Below the pieces are notes generated by a model. The model worked only from the letters and a program-made list of their open reading frames with translations. It had not been told where the DNA came from and searched no databases. Made by a program: the position numbers and the translations under genes. A stretch of DNA of 40,079 nucleotides from Rhizobium leguminosarum bv. viciae USDA 2370. GTDB lineage: Bacteria > Pseudomonadota > Alphaproteobacteria > Rhizobiales > Rhizobiaceae. Shown here one piece after another: positions 1 to 8,298 of this stretch; positions within the stretch are counted from its first letter, which is position 1; the number at the start of each line of letters is the position of its first letter. Location of the stretch: assembly GCF_002008365.1 (NCBI RefSeq), contig NZ_MRDL01000028.1:1-40079 (forward strand), given 5' to 3'.

Positions 1-77
1 CATATGACTACTCCTAGCGTTACCACTAGGACTGCCAGTCAGTAGCCCGTCATCGCAAGACGGCTTTCACCGTGGGC

Positions 78-301
78 TTACAATACAAATAGCTGCGAGG
101 GATGTATGCCGATACGATGCACAATGGCCGAGACGCTTGCGCCGGGCTCCATTGCCTGAGCCACAGCCCGCGCTTTAAAATCATCAGACCAGTGGCGCCG
201 AAATTGGCGTGGGGGCCCTCAAGTCGTTCGTGAGCGTCCGGTAAGCGGTTTTTGCTGATCGAGCAAATCAGGCCATGTTCTGGCATTAGAACCGTATCCA
301 T
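78..301 (-). pseudogene. IS66-family TnpA (OrfA) remnant, frameshifted
   Basis: Reading the minus strand from the ATG at 301, the product starts MDTVLMPEHGLICSIS and continues through NRLPDAHERLEGPHANF, which resembles the N-terminus of rhizobial IS66 OrfA proteins. The frame then shifts, and the next frame reads WSDDFKARAVAQAMEPGASV followed by SAIVHRIGIHPSQLF, the helix-turn-helix core typical of IS66 TnpA. A stop follows at 78-80 where the family normally continues with a tryptophan- and arginine-rich segment. The gene is therefore broken by at least one frameshift and a premature stop. The family assignment is from remembered motifs. Confidence 0.7.
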
Positions 302-350
302 CCGAGCAGGACCGCGGGATTTTGGGTGCCGCGCGTGGTAATGTCGGTTC

Positions 351-584
351 ATGGAGATCGATGAGGACAAGATCGACGATGCCGTTTTGGCGCTGTTATG
401 GCTTACGCTGCATAACGAGCGTTGGGCCTGGAAGGGTTTCGACTGGGCAACGACGGATCGGCTTCACAAGAAGGGCTTGATCGGCGACCCGGTCAACAAG
501 TCGAAGTCATTGTTCCTGACCGATGAAGGCTTGGAGCGTTCGGAAGCGTTGTTCCGGGAGCTGTTTACGCGGCGGCCGCAATAG
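351..584 (+). CDS. DUF6429-family small protein
   Basis: This intact 77-residue ORF begins MEIDEDKIDDAVLALLWLTL and contains WAWKGFDWATTDRLHKKGLI and a C-terminal LTDEGLERSEALFRELF. The pattern matches the DUF6429 family as I remember it, short proteins often seen beside IS66 elements in rhizobia. There is no signal peptide or membrane segment, and the family has no known function. It is the only intact reading frame among the insertion-sequence debris. It lies opposite to both IS66 fragments, and its last 20 bases overlap the 3' end of the transposase remnant on the other strand. It may be a passenger gene of the element. Confidence 0.7.
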   Translation: MEIDEDKIDDAVLALLWLTLHNERWAWKGFDWATTDRLHKKGLIGDPVNKSKSLFLTDEGLERSEALFRELFTRRPQ

Positions 585-858
585 CCGTCCCTTTGTGTGA
601 CTTCCATTGCCAAGGCAGCAGTTCGTGCAGGCGGGAGACAGGAAGATCGGCGATGCGGGCGAACACATCGGCGAGCCACGCCTTTGGGTCGACGTCGTTG
701 AGACGGCAGGTCGTGATAACGGAGAGCATGATGGCGGCACGATCGGCCCCACGCTGGGAGCCGGCGAAGGTCCAGTTTCGACGCCCGAGTGCAATTCCTC
801 GACTACGCGGAAAGGGGTTCGCCGGACGCTCACAGTCGTTCCGGAACAGCCTCGATCA
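565..858 (-). pseudogene. IS66-family transposase (TnpC) C-terminal fragment
   Basis: The minus strand reads RGIALGRRNWTFAGSQRGAD, then RAAIMLSVITTCRLNDVDPK and AWLADVFARIADLPVSRLHE, ending LLPWQWKSHKG before a stop at 565-567. This is the characteristic C-terminus of IS66 transposases: the GRRNW...AGS...GA block, the DVDPxAWLxDVLxRI block and the LLPW terminus. The large N-terminal and catalytic part is absent, so only about 95 residues survive. The fragment lies upstream of the TnpA remnant on the same strand, which is the reverse of the usual tnpA-tnpB-tnpC order. The two fragments are therefore probably from different copies or a rearranged one. Confidence 0.8.
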
Positions 859-1007
859 TATGGAAGTTTCTAGTTCCAGAGCTAGGCGCAGACATAGAAG
901 CTCACAGTTTGTGAATCGTCTGTCCGCAATACAGCGGCCAACGCTACCGACGCCAGATGGGGTCAGCTTGTCGCTTACGTTTCAGCGGGGGCTCTGGAGT
1001 GATCGAC

Positions 1008-1193
1008 ATGGCTTTACTGAGCGTAATCCGACGCTGGCATTTTCGAGAGCATCTACCGATCCGGGAGATATGCCGCAGGACGGGCCTATCCCGGAATACC
1101 ATCCGCAAATACCTGCGTACCTGCGACGTGAGTACGCCCCCGTGCGGAGCCGCAAGCGACGGGAATCCACAAATCTGGACTTCGCTTCCTTAA
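1008..1193 (+). pseudogene. IS21-family IstA N-terminal fragment
   Basis: From the ATG at 1008 (an in-frame GTG lies at 999) the product reads MALLSVIRRWHFREHLPIRE followed by ICRRTGLSRNTIRKYLR. This is the N-terminal helix-turn-helix of IS21-type IstA transposases. After about 40 residues the similarity stops and the frame closes at 1193. The integrase core and IstB are missing, so this is a truncated relic. It marks the left edge of the polysaccharide locus and shows repeated insertion and deletion here. Confidence 0.7.
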
Positions 1194-1344
1194 CTTTTGA
1201 TCCCGCTGCTCTGCCAAAGCCTGGGTGCATTTGAAAACGTTGAGGAATTCATTTTAGTGCTTGCCACACGACAATGGATTGCTATGACCTAAGTGGCTGC
1301 TGCCTCCTATAAAGAAGAAAACACAAGATGGATGACTATGCTCG

Positions 1345-3336
1345 ATGGCTAGCACGGCTGATGGTAGAATGAACTTCAGTATCATCTCCCTATTTACCAT
1401 TTCCTTGTGGGCTTCTGCCCGCGCCTTGGGACTAGAAGCGCAACTAGCTTTGGCTCTTGTAGTTGTCGCATTTTTTCTTTCGGGGCGGATTACAGGCATA
1501 ATTTCCGGCGTCAACGAACCGTTTTTAGAATTTATTGCAGGATTTTCGATCCTATCTTATTTAATATTGATCACTCAATATTTTAGCTTAATTTTACAAT
1601 GTGCTATAATTTCATTTATTTTTTTTATTTTGATTTGTGTGTATCTGCGGCGCAGCGACACCAGAAGATTGAAAAAGGACCTAGTTTTAGGAATATTCGT
1701 CGCGTTATTTACCTTCGTTTGGTCTTACGACTTAGTCACCCGACTGCAGGAATTCGAAGCAACTGGCAGGCTCCAGTTCTGGTCAGACATTCTCCTGCAT
1801 GCTGGGACGATCGCGCAATTCAGCTCTTCTAACTCCCTACATCGTGGAATGACATCCATGGCCGATGTCCAACTCCCGCTCTACCACGTTGCCAGTTATA
1901 TGCCGACAGCATTCGTTGCTCGATTATCTGGGATATCGGCTCTAAATGCCGCAGTCTTGGTATGGATACCTTTAGGCACTCTCACTATGGCGGCTGGTAT
2001 CGTTGCGCTAGGTATAGCACTTGGAGGGAGAGGAATTGCCCTAGTTGCGCTGACAGCGATAGCGCTCGTCCCAAGCCCAGATCGAATTATACTTCGCAAC
2101 GGTCTTCTGAGCTTCCCTTGGCTCCTGGATACAGCTCCGGGAACGGCATATAGCTTGGGCGTGGCCTGCGGTTCGATCGCCATGCTTACTTACTGGATGA
2201 AAACGAAAAGTCGCGCTGCACTCGTCGTTGGCTCGTTCCTATGCGCCGCTTGCCTCTTAGTTCGAGCAAATACATTTGCGTGGTTGGCGCCCTGCCTGAT
2301 CCTCAGTGTAGTTGTGGGAACGACAAAGCTTTCAAGGAGCCAAAAAATACTGGGTGTTATCTGCGGATTGGCCCTGCTTTGCGTTTTTTTGATCGCTGTC
2401 TCCTGGTCCGAAATCCGCACAAATACGGCAAATTTCCTCTTCTCGTACGTGGAAACGGTACATCTAGGCCAGCCACCGACAAACTACCAGGCGCTCTACC
2501 CCCGCCTTACCCAAACGTTAGGACGTGAGGGCGCGGCCTTGATCGGTATAGGACTGGTACTTACGGGAATATTGGGCCCCTGGCTTGCAATCTTTTTCGG
2601 AGCTGCAGCAGTGTGCGGCGCTCAAAAAAAGCTGGTTGAGTTCGACGCGATACCGTTTTTGCTGTTGGCGGTAGCCTCGATTATGATGATTCTGGCACCA
2701 ATAACGGCTAATGGGGACATTACCGAATTTCGACATCGCGCGGGCCCACTTCTTGTGGTTGTCACATGCATCTGGTCGGTCAGATTTATCGCCATAGCGG
2801 CTGCGGCGCTTCTTCCCGGCGCGACCGCATCGGTCTCATGGAAACTCCTAGTGCTCGCCGCAACGATCTCGCTTGCATTGATGGCGGACGATATTTCTGA
2901 GGTGCGACGTCCACAAATGGATTGGGCAAAGAATTTTTATGATGTCCAATTCCCTCCCCCGCTTTTTGCAGTCGCCTCGGAGCTCAAGAAAAATGTCGAA
3001 CACACTCCCAGGTTCGTTGTTGCCGGTCAGTCTGAGGCGTCCCGCGACATTGACGATGCATCTGCATTGGTGGCTCTAAGCGGTATCCCCGCTTACATTT
3101 CCCGGCCACGCCTCTTCGAACTGCGCAGCGATAATGTCGGCAACGAAGCAAGACGGAGGATGGAAGTCGTTAAACGGCTTGACGCTGCTCCAACGGTTTC
3201 GGCGCTCAAGCAACTAATGGCGTCTGAACATATTACTCACTACCTAGTGACGGACACTACGCAGGTTGCCTTTGATCGTGAACGCGCTGGCGCAGCGTGG
3301 AAGAGCGGTCAGTTTGCCGTATACACAGACCGATAG
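1345..3336 (+). CDS. Polytopic membrane protein, candidate GT-C-type glycosyltransferase
   Basis: This 663-residue protein has roughly a dozen hydrophobic segments spread over residues 10-510, then a hydrophilic C-terminal domain of about 150 residues beginning near MADDISEV. The C-terminal part contains SEHITHYLVTD, similar in style to the tails of GT-C-fold or YfhO-like membrane glycosyltransferases. I cannot assign a named family. An alternative in-frame start lies at 1369 (MNFSIISLF); neither start has a strong ribosome-binding site. The stretch around 1555-1640 is strikingly AT-rich, unlike the core genome. It stands alone on the plus strand, converging on the aminotransferase gene. By context it could act as the periplasmic transferase that uses a lipid-linked sugar made by the neighbouring operon; this is inference. 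Confidence 0.6.
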   Translation: MASTADGRMNFSIISLFTISLWASARALGLEAQLALALVVVAFFLSGRITGIISGVNEPFLEFIAGFSILSYLILITQYFSLILQCAIISFIFFILICVYLRRSDTRRLKKDLVLGIFVALFTFVWSYDLVTRLQEFEATGRLQFWSDILLHAGTIAQFSSSNSLHRGMTSMADVQLPLYHVASYMPTAFVARLSGISALNAAVLVWIPLGTLTMAAGIVALGIALGGRGIALVALTAIALVPSPDRIILRNGLLSFPWLLDTAPGTAYSLGVACGSIAMLTYWMKTKSRAALVVGSFLCAACLLVRANTFAWLAPCLILSVVVGTTKLSRSQKILGVICGLALLCVFLIAVSWSEIRTNTANFLFSYVETVHLGQPPTNYQALYPRLTQTLGREGAALIGIGLVLTGILGPWLAIFFGAAAVCGAQKKLVEFDAIPFLLLAVASIMMILAPITANGDITEFRHRAGPLLVVVTCIWSVRFIAIAAAALLPGATASVSWKLLVLAATISLALMADDISEVRRPQMDWAKNFYDVQFPPPLFAVASELKKNVEHTPRFVVAGQSEASRDIDDASALVALSGIPAYISRPRLFELRSDNVGNEARRRMEVVKRLDAAPTVSALKQLMASEHITHYLVTDTTQVAFDRERAGAAWKSGQFAVYTDR

Positions 3337-3411
3337 GGTACTGAGCTGACTAGAATGCTTCTTTCCAAATTTGAGCTTGATCATTTTCTTAACCTCTGCA
3401 TCGAGGATCTT

Positions 3412-4554
3412 CTAACGTTCTATCGCGCTTTCCAGCGAAGTCACGACCAACTGCTGTTGCTGCTCTGTTAGGCCAGCCCAGAGAGGCAACCGAACTAAGC
3501 GGCTGGATGCCGCATCAGTCACTTCCATGCTACCGCAAACTCGTCCGTAACGCCGGCCCGCTGGCGCCGAATGCAACGGAACATAGTGGAATACTGCTCC
3601 GATGTTGCGTTGCCTTAGTTGATGCAGGACTACGTCGCGCTCAACTTCCGGATCCAGAAGAACATAGTACATATGGGCGTTGTGACTGCAGTTGTGCGGC
3701 ACAAAGGGACGTCGCAGAGCACCCCTGAATTCCTGTGGGGCTAGCGCTTCATGGTACCAATTCCAACTGGCCAAGCGCCGATTCGTGATCCTCGTTGCTT
3801 CCTCTAGTTGCGCCCAAAGGAATGCCGCGATGATCTCTCCGGGAAGGAATGATGACCCCGCTTCCTGCCATGTGTACTTGTCGACCTGACCTCTAAAGAA
3901 CCGACTACGATCAGTACCCTTTTCTCTGATTATCTCTGCACGCTGAACAAAAATGGGGTCATTGACCAGAAGCGCGCCGCCCTCCCCCGAAATAACGTTC
4001 TTCGTCTCGTGAAAGCTGTAGGCGCCAAGATCACCAATACTTCCCAGCGGGCGGCCTTTGTACGTAGCCAGCACGCCTTGAGCCGCATCTTCGATGACTT
4101 TCAACCCGTAACGTCGTGCGACTTCCATGATGGCATCCATCTCACACCCGACACCGGCGTAGTGAACGACAGCGATTGCCTTTGTTCGCGGTGTGATCGC
4201 GGCTTCGATCAGGGTCTCGTCGATGTTCAACGTGTCTTCGCGGATGTCGACGAACACCGGGACGCCACCACGCAGAACGAACGCATTGGCCGTCGACACG
4301 AAAGTATAGGAGGGCATGATGATTTCGTCGCCGGGGGAGATGTTCAGCAACAAGGCCGCCATCTCCAGGGCTGCGGTGCACGAGTGTGTCAACAGTGCCT
4401 TGGCAGTACCGGTTTGAGTCTCAAGCCACTCGTGGCATCGCTTCGTAAAAGGGCCGTCACCCGCAAGGGCGCCGTTGAAATGAGATTCGGCTATGTAGTA
4501 CAGCTCCTTACCGGTCATGTGAGGCCAGTTGAAGGGAATTTTCTGATCACTCAT
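3412..4554 (-). CDS. wecE: dTDP-4-amino-4,6-dideoxygalactose transaminase, WecE/RffA type
   Basis: This 380-residue protein belongs to the DegT/DnrJ/EryC1/StrS family of PLP-dependent sugar aminotransferases. It follows E. coli WecE closely as I remember it: IPFNWPHMTGKEL at the N-terminus, GDGPFTKRCHEWLE, LLTHSCTAALEMAALLL, MPSYTFVSTANAFVLRGG, NIDETLIEAAIT and VEDAAQ-like VIEDAAQG. The PLP-binding lysine is Lys185 in SFHETKN (180-186). The expected reaction converts dTDP-4-keto-6-deoxy-D-glucose to dTDP-Fuc4N in the cytoplasm, using the product of the rmlA and rmlB genes further along. It lies 191 bp downstream of the coupled operon and may have its own promoter. The exact amino-sugar isomer is not proven by sequence; VioA- or PerA-like chemistry is an alternative. 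Confidence 0.85.
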   Translation of the reverse strand: MSDQKIPFNWPHMTGKELYYIAESHFNGALAGDGPFTKRCHEWLETQTGTAKALLTHSCTAALEMAALLLNISPGDEIIMPSYTFVSTANAFVLRGGVPVFVDIREDTLNIDETLIEAAITPRTKAIAVVHYAGVGCEMDAIMEVARRYGLKVIEDAAQGVLATYKGRPLGSIGDLGAYSFHETKNVISGEGGALLVNDPIFVQRAEIIREKGTDRSRFFRGQVDKYTWQEAGSSFLPGEIIAAFLWAQLEEATRITNRRLASWNWYHEALAPQEFRGALRRPFVPHNCSHNAHMYYVLLDPEVERDVVLHQLRQRNIGAVFHYVPLHSAPAGRRYGRVCGSMEVTDAASSRLVRLPLWAGLTEQQQQLVVTSLESAIER

Positions 4555-4745
4555 ATCATTTCATCTCGATTGCGTGCGCGCCCCGGAGAATGCCATCGAT
4601 ATACGGCCTTACATCTTGAGGCAATGTCCGACATCCGCCTTCATGACCGGCGGCGACGTATTCATATACCGGCAGTATTTCGGGCCGCTCCCAAGCGATG
4701 ACTTACCGCGAGAGGGCAATATGTCGCCCGCAAAAAGAGGATAGG

Positions 4746-5633
4746 CTAGGAGGCCTCTGGTTTGCGAGCCACGACCAGTCGTGAGCCGCCCACAGGCGAG
4801 CTGATACCGGCTTTGATGAGGAAAATCTCGCAAGACAGCAGAAACTTAAAGATCATATTTACGACGGTCGGCAATTGCAGTTCGGCGCGCACATCGATTT
4901 CCCCTACCGGCTTGTCGCGCCGGACTAATCGCGACAGCGCCATTGCCGGCAGGAGCAGCGTCACGAAGGACGTGTTTCTAAGGATCTCAAAACCGGCTGC
5001 TTCCACCTTTCGGCGAAGTTCCGCTTCCGTGTAGCGCCTGAAGTGGCGCGAGTATTCGTCGAGGGTGCTCCAGAGCCAAGGATGCTGGGGCACCGTGATC
5101 ATGAGCAGGCCGCCTTCTTTCAGCGCGGCATGCAGCTGCGATAGTACTAACTCATCCTCTTCGATGTGCTCCAGCACATCGAAGGCGCCAACGACTTCGA
5201 ATTCCTCAATGAATGGTATGTTTCGAGCATCCATTTGCATCAGGGATGCCGTCGGCAAGCGTTCGCGGGCGAAGCTCAGGCCAGCGGTAAAGATTTCGCT
5301 GCCCGCAATGCGAGCATGCGGATTGAGACGGGCTATGCCTGTGAGAACAAAACCGGTGCCGCAGCCAACCTCCAGAAAGGATCTGAAATTCGGGCGGAAG
5401 CGCTTCAGCACCCACTGCAACAACTTGTTGCGGGACTGAAACCAAAAATTGTTCGCTTCCAGCCCAGCAAGGTCATCGAAATACCCGGGTTCGAATCCAC
5501 CTCCGGCTCGGGCCAACTCGGGCGCATATGCCGGCAATCCATCGATCCTTGCGGGAGTCCACCCGCAAGCCGGACATATCTCACTGTTTTCGGAGGAGAA
5601 AAAGACGGTATTGCAGTGAAGACAGCGGATCAT
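4746..5633 (-). CDS. Zinc-ribbon plus class I SAM methyltransferase
   Basis: This 295-residue protein starts at 5633 (MIRCLHC), where the ATG overlaps the stop of the GtrA-like gene as ATGA; an upstream in-frame ATG at 5756 would lie inside that gene. Cys4, Cys7, Cys20 and Cys23 form two CxxC knuckles of a small zinc ribbon. The methyltransferase fold follows, with SAM motif I FLEVGCGTGF (87-95), an acidic SEIF after strand 2, and FDVLEHIEEDE as the post-motif region. HFRRYT and a hydrophobic segment near the C-terminus are typical of polysaccharide-locus methyltransferases. It is the last gene of the coupled operon and probably methylates a sugar or lipid-linked intermediate. The substrate is unknown. 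Confidence 0.75.
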   Translation of the reverse strand: MIRCLHCNTVFFSSENSEICPACGWTPARIDGLPAYAPELARAGGGFEPGYFDDLAGLEANNFWFQSRNKLLQWVLKRFRPNFRSFLEVGCGTGFVLTGIARLNPHARIAGSEIFTAGLSFARERLPTASLMQMDARNIPFIEEFEVVGAFDVLEHIEEDELVLSQLHAALKEGGLLMITVPQHPWLWSTLDEYSRHFRRYTEAELRRKVEAAGFEILRNTSFVTLLLPAMALSRLVRRDKPVGEIDVRAELQLPTVVNMIFKFLLSCEIFLIKAGISSPVGGSRLVVARKPEAS

Positions 5634-6040
5634 CCTACGCTTCCATTGACATTGCCGGCACGCGGAAACACGAAAAGCTTGAATGTGGCAAATAGAAAAA
5701 GAGCAACAACAATAATGGATACTGCCTGAACAAAGGCGTGATTGTAGCCCATGCAATCAACGAAAACGGCCAGGATCGCGTAATTCACGAGATAGCCTAT
5801 CGCATAGGCCAGCAAGAACCGCATAGTTGTGGCAAACATTCCATCATTGCTACCAAAGACCCACTGTCGGTTACCAACGAAGCTGATGCAGACGCCAACG
5901 CAGTAGAGCACGGTCATCGCCAGCTTCGCGCCGACGCCGAGATAGGTGATACCGAGGTAAAGCGCATACCCCGAAACATTTGTGAGAGCGCCCAATGTAC
6001 CGTAGCGCACAAACTGAATCAGCGATTGCCAATTGGCCAT
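5630..6040 (-). CDS. GtrA-family small membrane protein (putative flippase)
   Basis: The 136-residue product from the ATG at 6040 starts MANWQSLIQFVRYGTLGALT and has four predicted membrane segments, with VGNRQWVFG after the second and FKLFVFP near the end. This matches the GtrA/PF04138 family in length, topology and the NRxWVF motif. GtrA proteins are thought to flip polyprenyl-phosphate-linked sugars across the inner membrane. The start at 6040 leaves 19 bp after the preceding gene; a longer version from 6109 would overlap it. Its natural partner is the polyprenyl-phosphate glycosyltransferase at 9065-10021 in the same operon. The last base pairs overlap the next gene by 4 nt. Confidence 0.8.
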   Translation of the reverse strand: MANWQSLIQFVRYGTLGALTNVSGYALYLGITYLGVGAKLAMTVLYCVGVCISFVGNRQWVFGSNDGMFATTMRFLLAYAIGYLVNYAILAVFVDCMGYNHAFVQAVSIIVVALFLFATFKLFVFPRAGNVNGSVG

Positions 6041-6059
6041 CGATTTCAACTGGTGAACT

Positions 6060-6974
6060 CTAGTCGTAAACTGCAAGGCCAAACCCGGTCTTTCCAAAGC
6101 GATTCCCATTGTACATCAGGTACCAACTGTCTCTGTGAGCGAATACGAACGGATACTCGATCATTTCGCTGTCCCAGCCGGAAGGTGATACATCAATGCC
6201 GGCCTCCCGCAACTTCAACTCCCATGCCTCGCCATCATCACTGGCTGCGTAGCCGATACGGTAGTTTTCGCCCAGCCCGCTGCGATATGAAAACCACATG
6301 TGATAGGATCCGAAGCGGCGTACGACTGTCGGTCGTGAGAAAGCCTGCGCCACCCCGATCTGATATGGCACCGCGTCGCCTCGCCGCTGCCAGGTGTGTC
6401 CATCTTCCGATATCGCCGACTTGATCACGTGCAGCATTTCGCCGTTGCCGGCATCCCAGCTAAGGGTTGAGCCGTACCACATCTGAAAGGCGCCGTCTTC
6501 GCGCTGTTCGACCCACGGATAGGAGAGGCTGATTGGATCCTCGGTGTTTGCTCCGATGAACGGTTCATGCCGGTCCAATTCAAGTTCCAGCGAGGGCGTC
6601 ACGCGCAAGCGCCCGATATCGCCGCGCCAATGTCCATCGCGAGGATTTTGCCATCCCATGAAAAGCATGTAGCGGTGACCGTCGGCGGTATAGCAGTTGC
6701 CGATACTGATCCCGGCTTCATAGAAACTACCCGCAGGGCCATGCTCGATGAACGGCGCCACATGCTCCCTAACAACGACCTTCTCTACGATGTCAATATC
6801 GACCGCCCCGACGGAAGACCGATTATGGGCGTCGCGCCCGCTGAAAAACACCCGATAGACGTCTTTTTCGAGGTGAACCGGCAGGGGATTCGCCGCGTGG
6901 GTCCGAAGTTTCGGGTGCGTTCCAGAGGGGATATAAAGTTGGCCAAGCTTATGCCAACGTTTCATGGCGGTCAT
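6060..6974 (-). CDS. Beta-propeller protein resembling glycoside hydrolase family 43/DUF-type propellers
   Basis: The 304-residue protein carries repeated blade-like motifs: YRVFFSGRD, HRYMLFMGWQN, AFQMWYGST, SYHMWFSYRSG, RIGYAASDDG and SWYLMYNGN. Such aromatic W/Y-x-MWY blades with D-rich turns are typical of five-bladed propellers of the GH43/GH32 superfamily and related polysaccharide-locus proteins. There is no signal peptide, so it should be cytoplasmic, which is unusual for a hydrolase. It may act as a sugar-handling or transfer enzyme. The start ATG overlaps the stop of the acyltransferase gene by 4 nt. I cannot identify a substrate or assign catalytic carboxylates with confidence. Confidence 0.6.
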   Translation of the reverse strand: MTAMKRWHKLGQLYIPSGTHPKLRTHAANPLPVHLEKDVYRVFFSGRDAHNRSSVGAVDIDIVEKVVVREHVAPFIEHGPAGSFYEAGISIGNCYTADGHRYMLFMGWQNPRDGHWRGDIGRLRVTPSLELELDRHEPFIGANTEDPISLSYPWVEQREDGAFQMWYGSTLSWDAGNGEMLHVIKSAISEDGHTWQRRGDAVPYQIGVAQAFSRPTVVRRFGSYHMWFSYRSGLGENYRIGYAASDDGEAWELKLREAGIDVSPSGWDSEMIEYPFVFAHRDSWYLMYNGNRFGKTGFGLAVYD

Positions 6975-7636
6975 ATCCGCCGCAATTTGGTGCTGGGCAC
7001 TTTCGAACGCTCCGTCGCCTGCGCGACGTAAACGCCTTCAGGCTCGGCATCGGCGAGTAGCAGCGCGCCAGCTCCAATCACACACCGGTCTCCGATCTTG
7101 ATGTGATCCCGCAAAGTGACGTTCACGCCGATGAAACATTGTTCACCGATCTCGACGCCGCCTGAGACGACCACGTGCGAGGCGATGAATGTATGGTCTC
7201 CGATCGTCGAGTGGTGGCCGATGTGGTTGCCGCTCCATAAGGTGACATTGTCGCCGATGACGGAAAATGGCTGGATCGTGTTGTCTTCGAAAATGAAGCA
7301 GTTTTCGCCGATGCGGCCATTGTTGAGGACGCTCGCGCGTGAACTGATATAGCTCGCAATTGGGTATCCCAGCGCCTTGGCGGCCTCGTACTTGCTGCGT
7401 CGCAACGTATTTAGTTTGGTGTAGCTCAGGGCGACAAACATCGAATGCTCGGAAGGTGGATAGGTTTCGGCTACCGTTTCGAACGGTTCGACAGGCAGAG
7501 AGCAAAACTCCGTCTCGCCCAGATAAGCGCTGTCGACGGTGAACGCGACGATTTGGTAGTCGGAATCGTTGGAAAAGTAGGCGTGGGCGATTTGGGCGAT
7601 ATCTCCGGTTCCAAATATGATCAGCCTTTTCCTCAT
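6971..7636 (-). CDS. NeuD/PglD-like sugar acyltransferase (left-handed beta-helix)
   Basis: This 221-residue protein has an N-terminal Rossmann-like sugar-nucleotide domain starting MRKRLIIFGTGDIAQIAHAY, then a hexapeptide-repeat region from about residue 95 to 205 (GRIGENCFI, HHSTIGDHTFI, GVEIGEQCFI, HIKIGDRCVIGAGAL). This two-domain form is that of PglD and NeuD-type O/N-acetyltransferases, which use acetyl-CoA or other acyl-CoAs. With a WecE-type aminotransferase in the same locus, N-acylation of the 4-amino sugar is a reasonable role, analogous to PglD acting on UDP-4-amino sugars. The substrate assignment is inference. Both ends overlap neighbouring genes by 4 nt. Confidence 0.75.
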   Translation of the reverse strand: MRKRLIIFGTGDIAQIAHAYFSNDSDYQIVAFTVDSAYLGETEFCSLPVEPFETVAETYPPSEHSMFVALSYTKLNTLRRSKYEAAKALGYPIASYISSRASVLNNGRIGENCFIFEDNTIQPFSVIGDNVTLWSGNHIGHHSTIGDHTFIASHVVVSGGVEIGEQCFIGVNVTLRDHIKIGDRCVIGAGALLLADAEPEGVYVAQATERSKVPSTKLRRI

Positions 7637-8298
7637 GATTTCCTCACCAGTATCGTGAACTCGTAAAGCCCGTAGTCGTGCAGCAGCGCCACGTCGCGGG
7701 AATAGTTTCGCTTGCAGTGATCGAACATTGCGCCCGGATTCGCATAGTACAGGTAGTCGCGCATCCTATCCGCATCAGAATAGGATGTCAGGCAGTTAAA
7801 GGCAAAGCCACGGCGGCTGGTCTTGTCGAGCATATCCAGAGTCTTGAGAATATGGGCATGCCAGACTTCGTCCCCGCCGTCGAGTCGCACGTTGAAGATC
7901 CCGCTTGCTATGCCATAGTCGGCGATACTGTCAGGCTCGCCCGCGACGACGAACCGTCCGTTATCAATACCGGCGAACCGTTGCCGAGCGGCGGCGATCA
8001 TATCGGCCGAAAGATCGATACCGGTATAGCGGACGTGTTCGCAGTTATTGCGGATGTAATCGAAATAGCTGCCGTAGCCGCACCCCAGATCGTTGACAGA
8101 GAAGTCGGCGGTGCCAACGATGACCTTGCTTAGCTGCGCAAATCTCTGAAACTGACTTTCTTCACCGTTCCAGTCAACGCCGCGCGGTGATTGCCCATGT
8201 TCAGCGAGCTTGCTGGAGTAATATTGCGCGACGGCCTCCAGCACGTCCTGCTTGCCCGCATCTGCCAAAATTTCATCCTTTCCTGACACCGCGCTCAA
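7633..8298 (-). CDS. Class I SAM-dependent methyltransferase
   Basis: The 221-residue protein has the SAM-binding motif VNDLGCGYGSYFDYI near residues 67-81 and an acidic TGIDLSADMI after strand 2, the usual signature of a Rossmann methyltransferase. RRGFAFNCLTSYSD and the C-terminal YGLYEFTILVRKS complete the fold. The short helical N-terminus (AVAQYYSSKLAEHG) is common in small-molecule methyltransferases. It sits between another methyltransferase and the acyltransferase gene, joined at each end by 4-nt overlaps, so it should be made together with them. It probably methylates a hydroxyl of the modified sugar; the position and substrate cannot be read from sequence. Confidence 0.75.
   Translation of the reverse strand: MSAVSGKDEILADAGKQDVLEAVAQYYSSKLAEHGQSPRGVDWNGEESQFQRFAQLSKVIVGTADFSVNDLGCGYGSYFDYIRNNCEHVRYTGIDLSADMIAAARQRFAGIDNGRFVVAGEPDSIADYGIASGIFNVRLDGGDEVWHAHILKTLDMLDKTSRRGFAFNCLTSYSDADRMRDYLYYANPGAMFDHCKRNYSRDVALLHDYGLYEFTILVRKS

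Noticed and set aside
593..1234. Plus-strand open frame of 213 codons across the insertion-sequence debris.
   Set aside because: Its first half is the complement of the IS66 transposase fragment and its second part is the wrong frame of the IS21 fragment.
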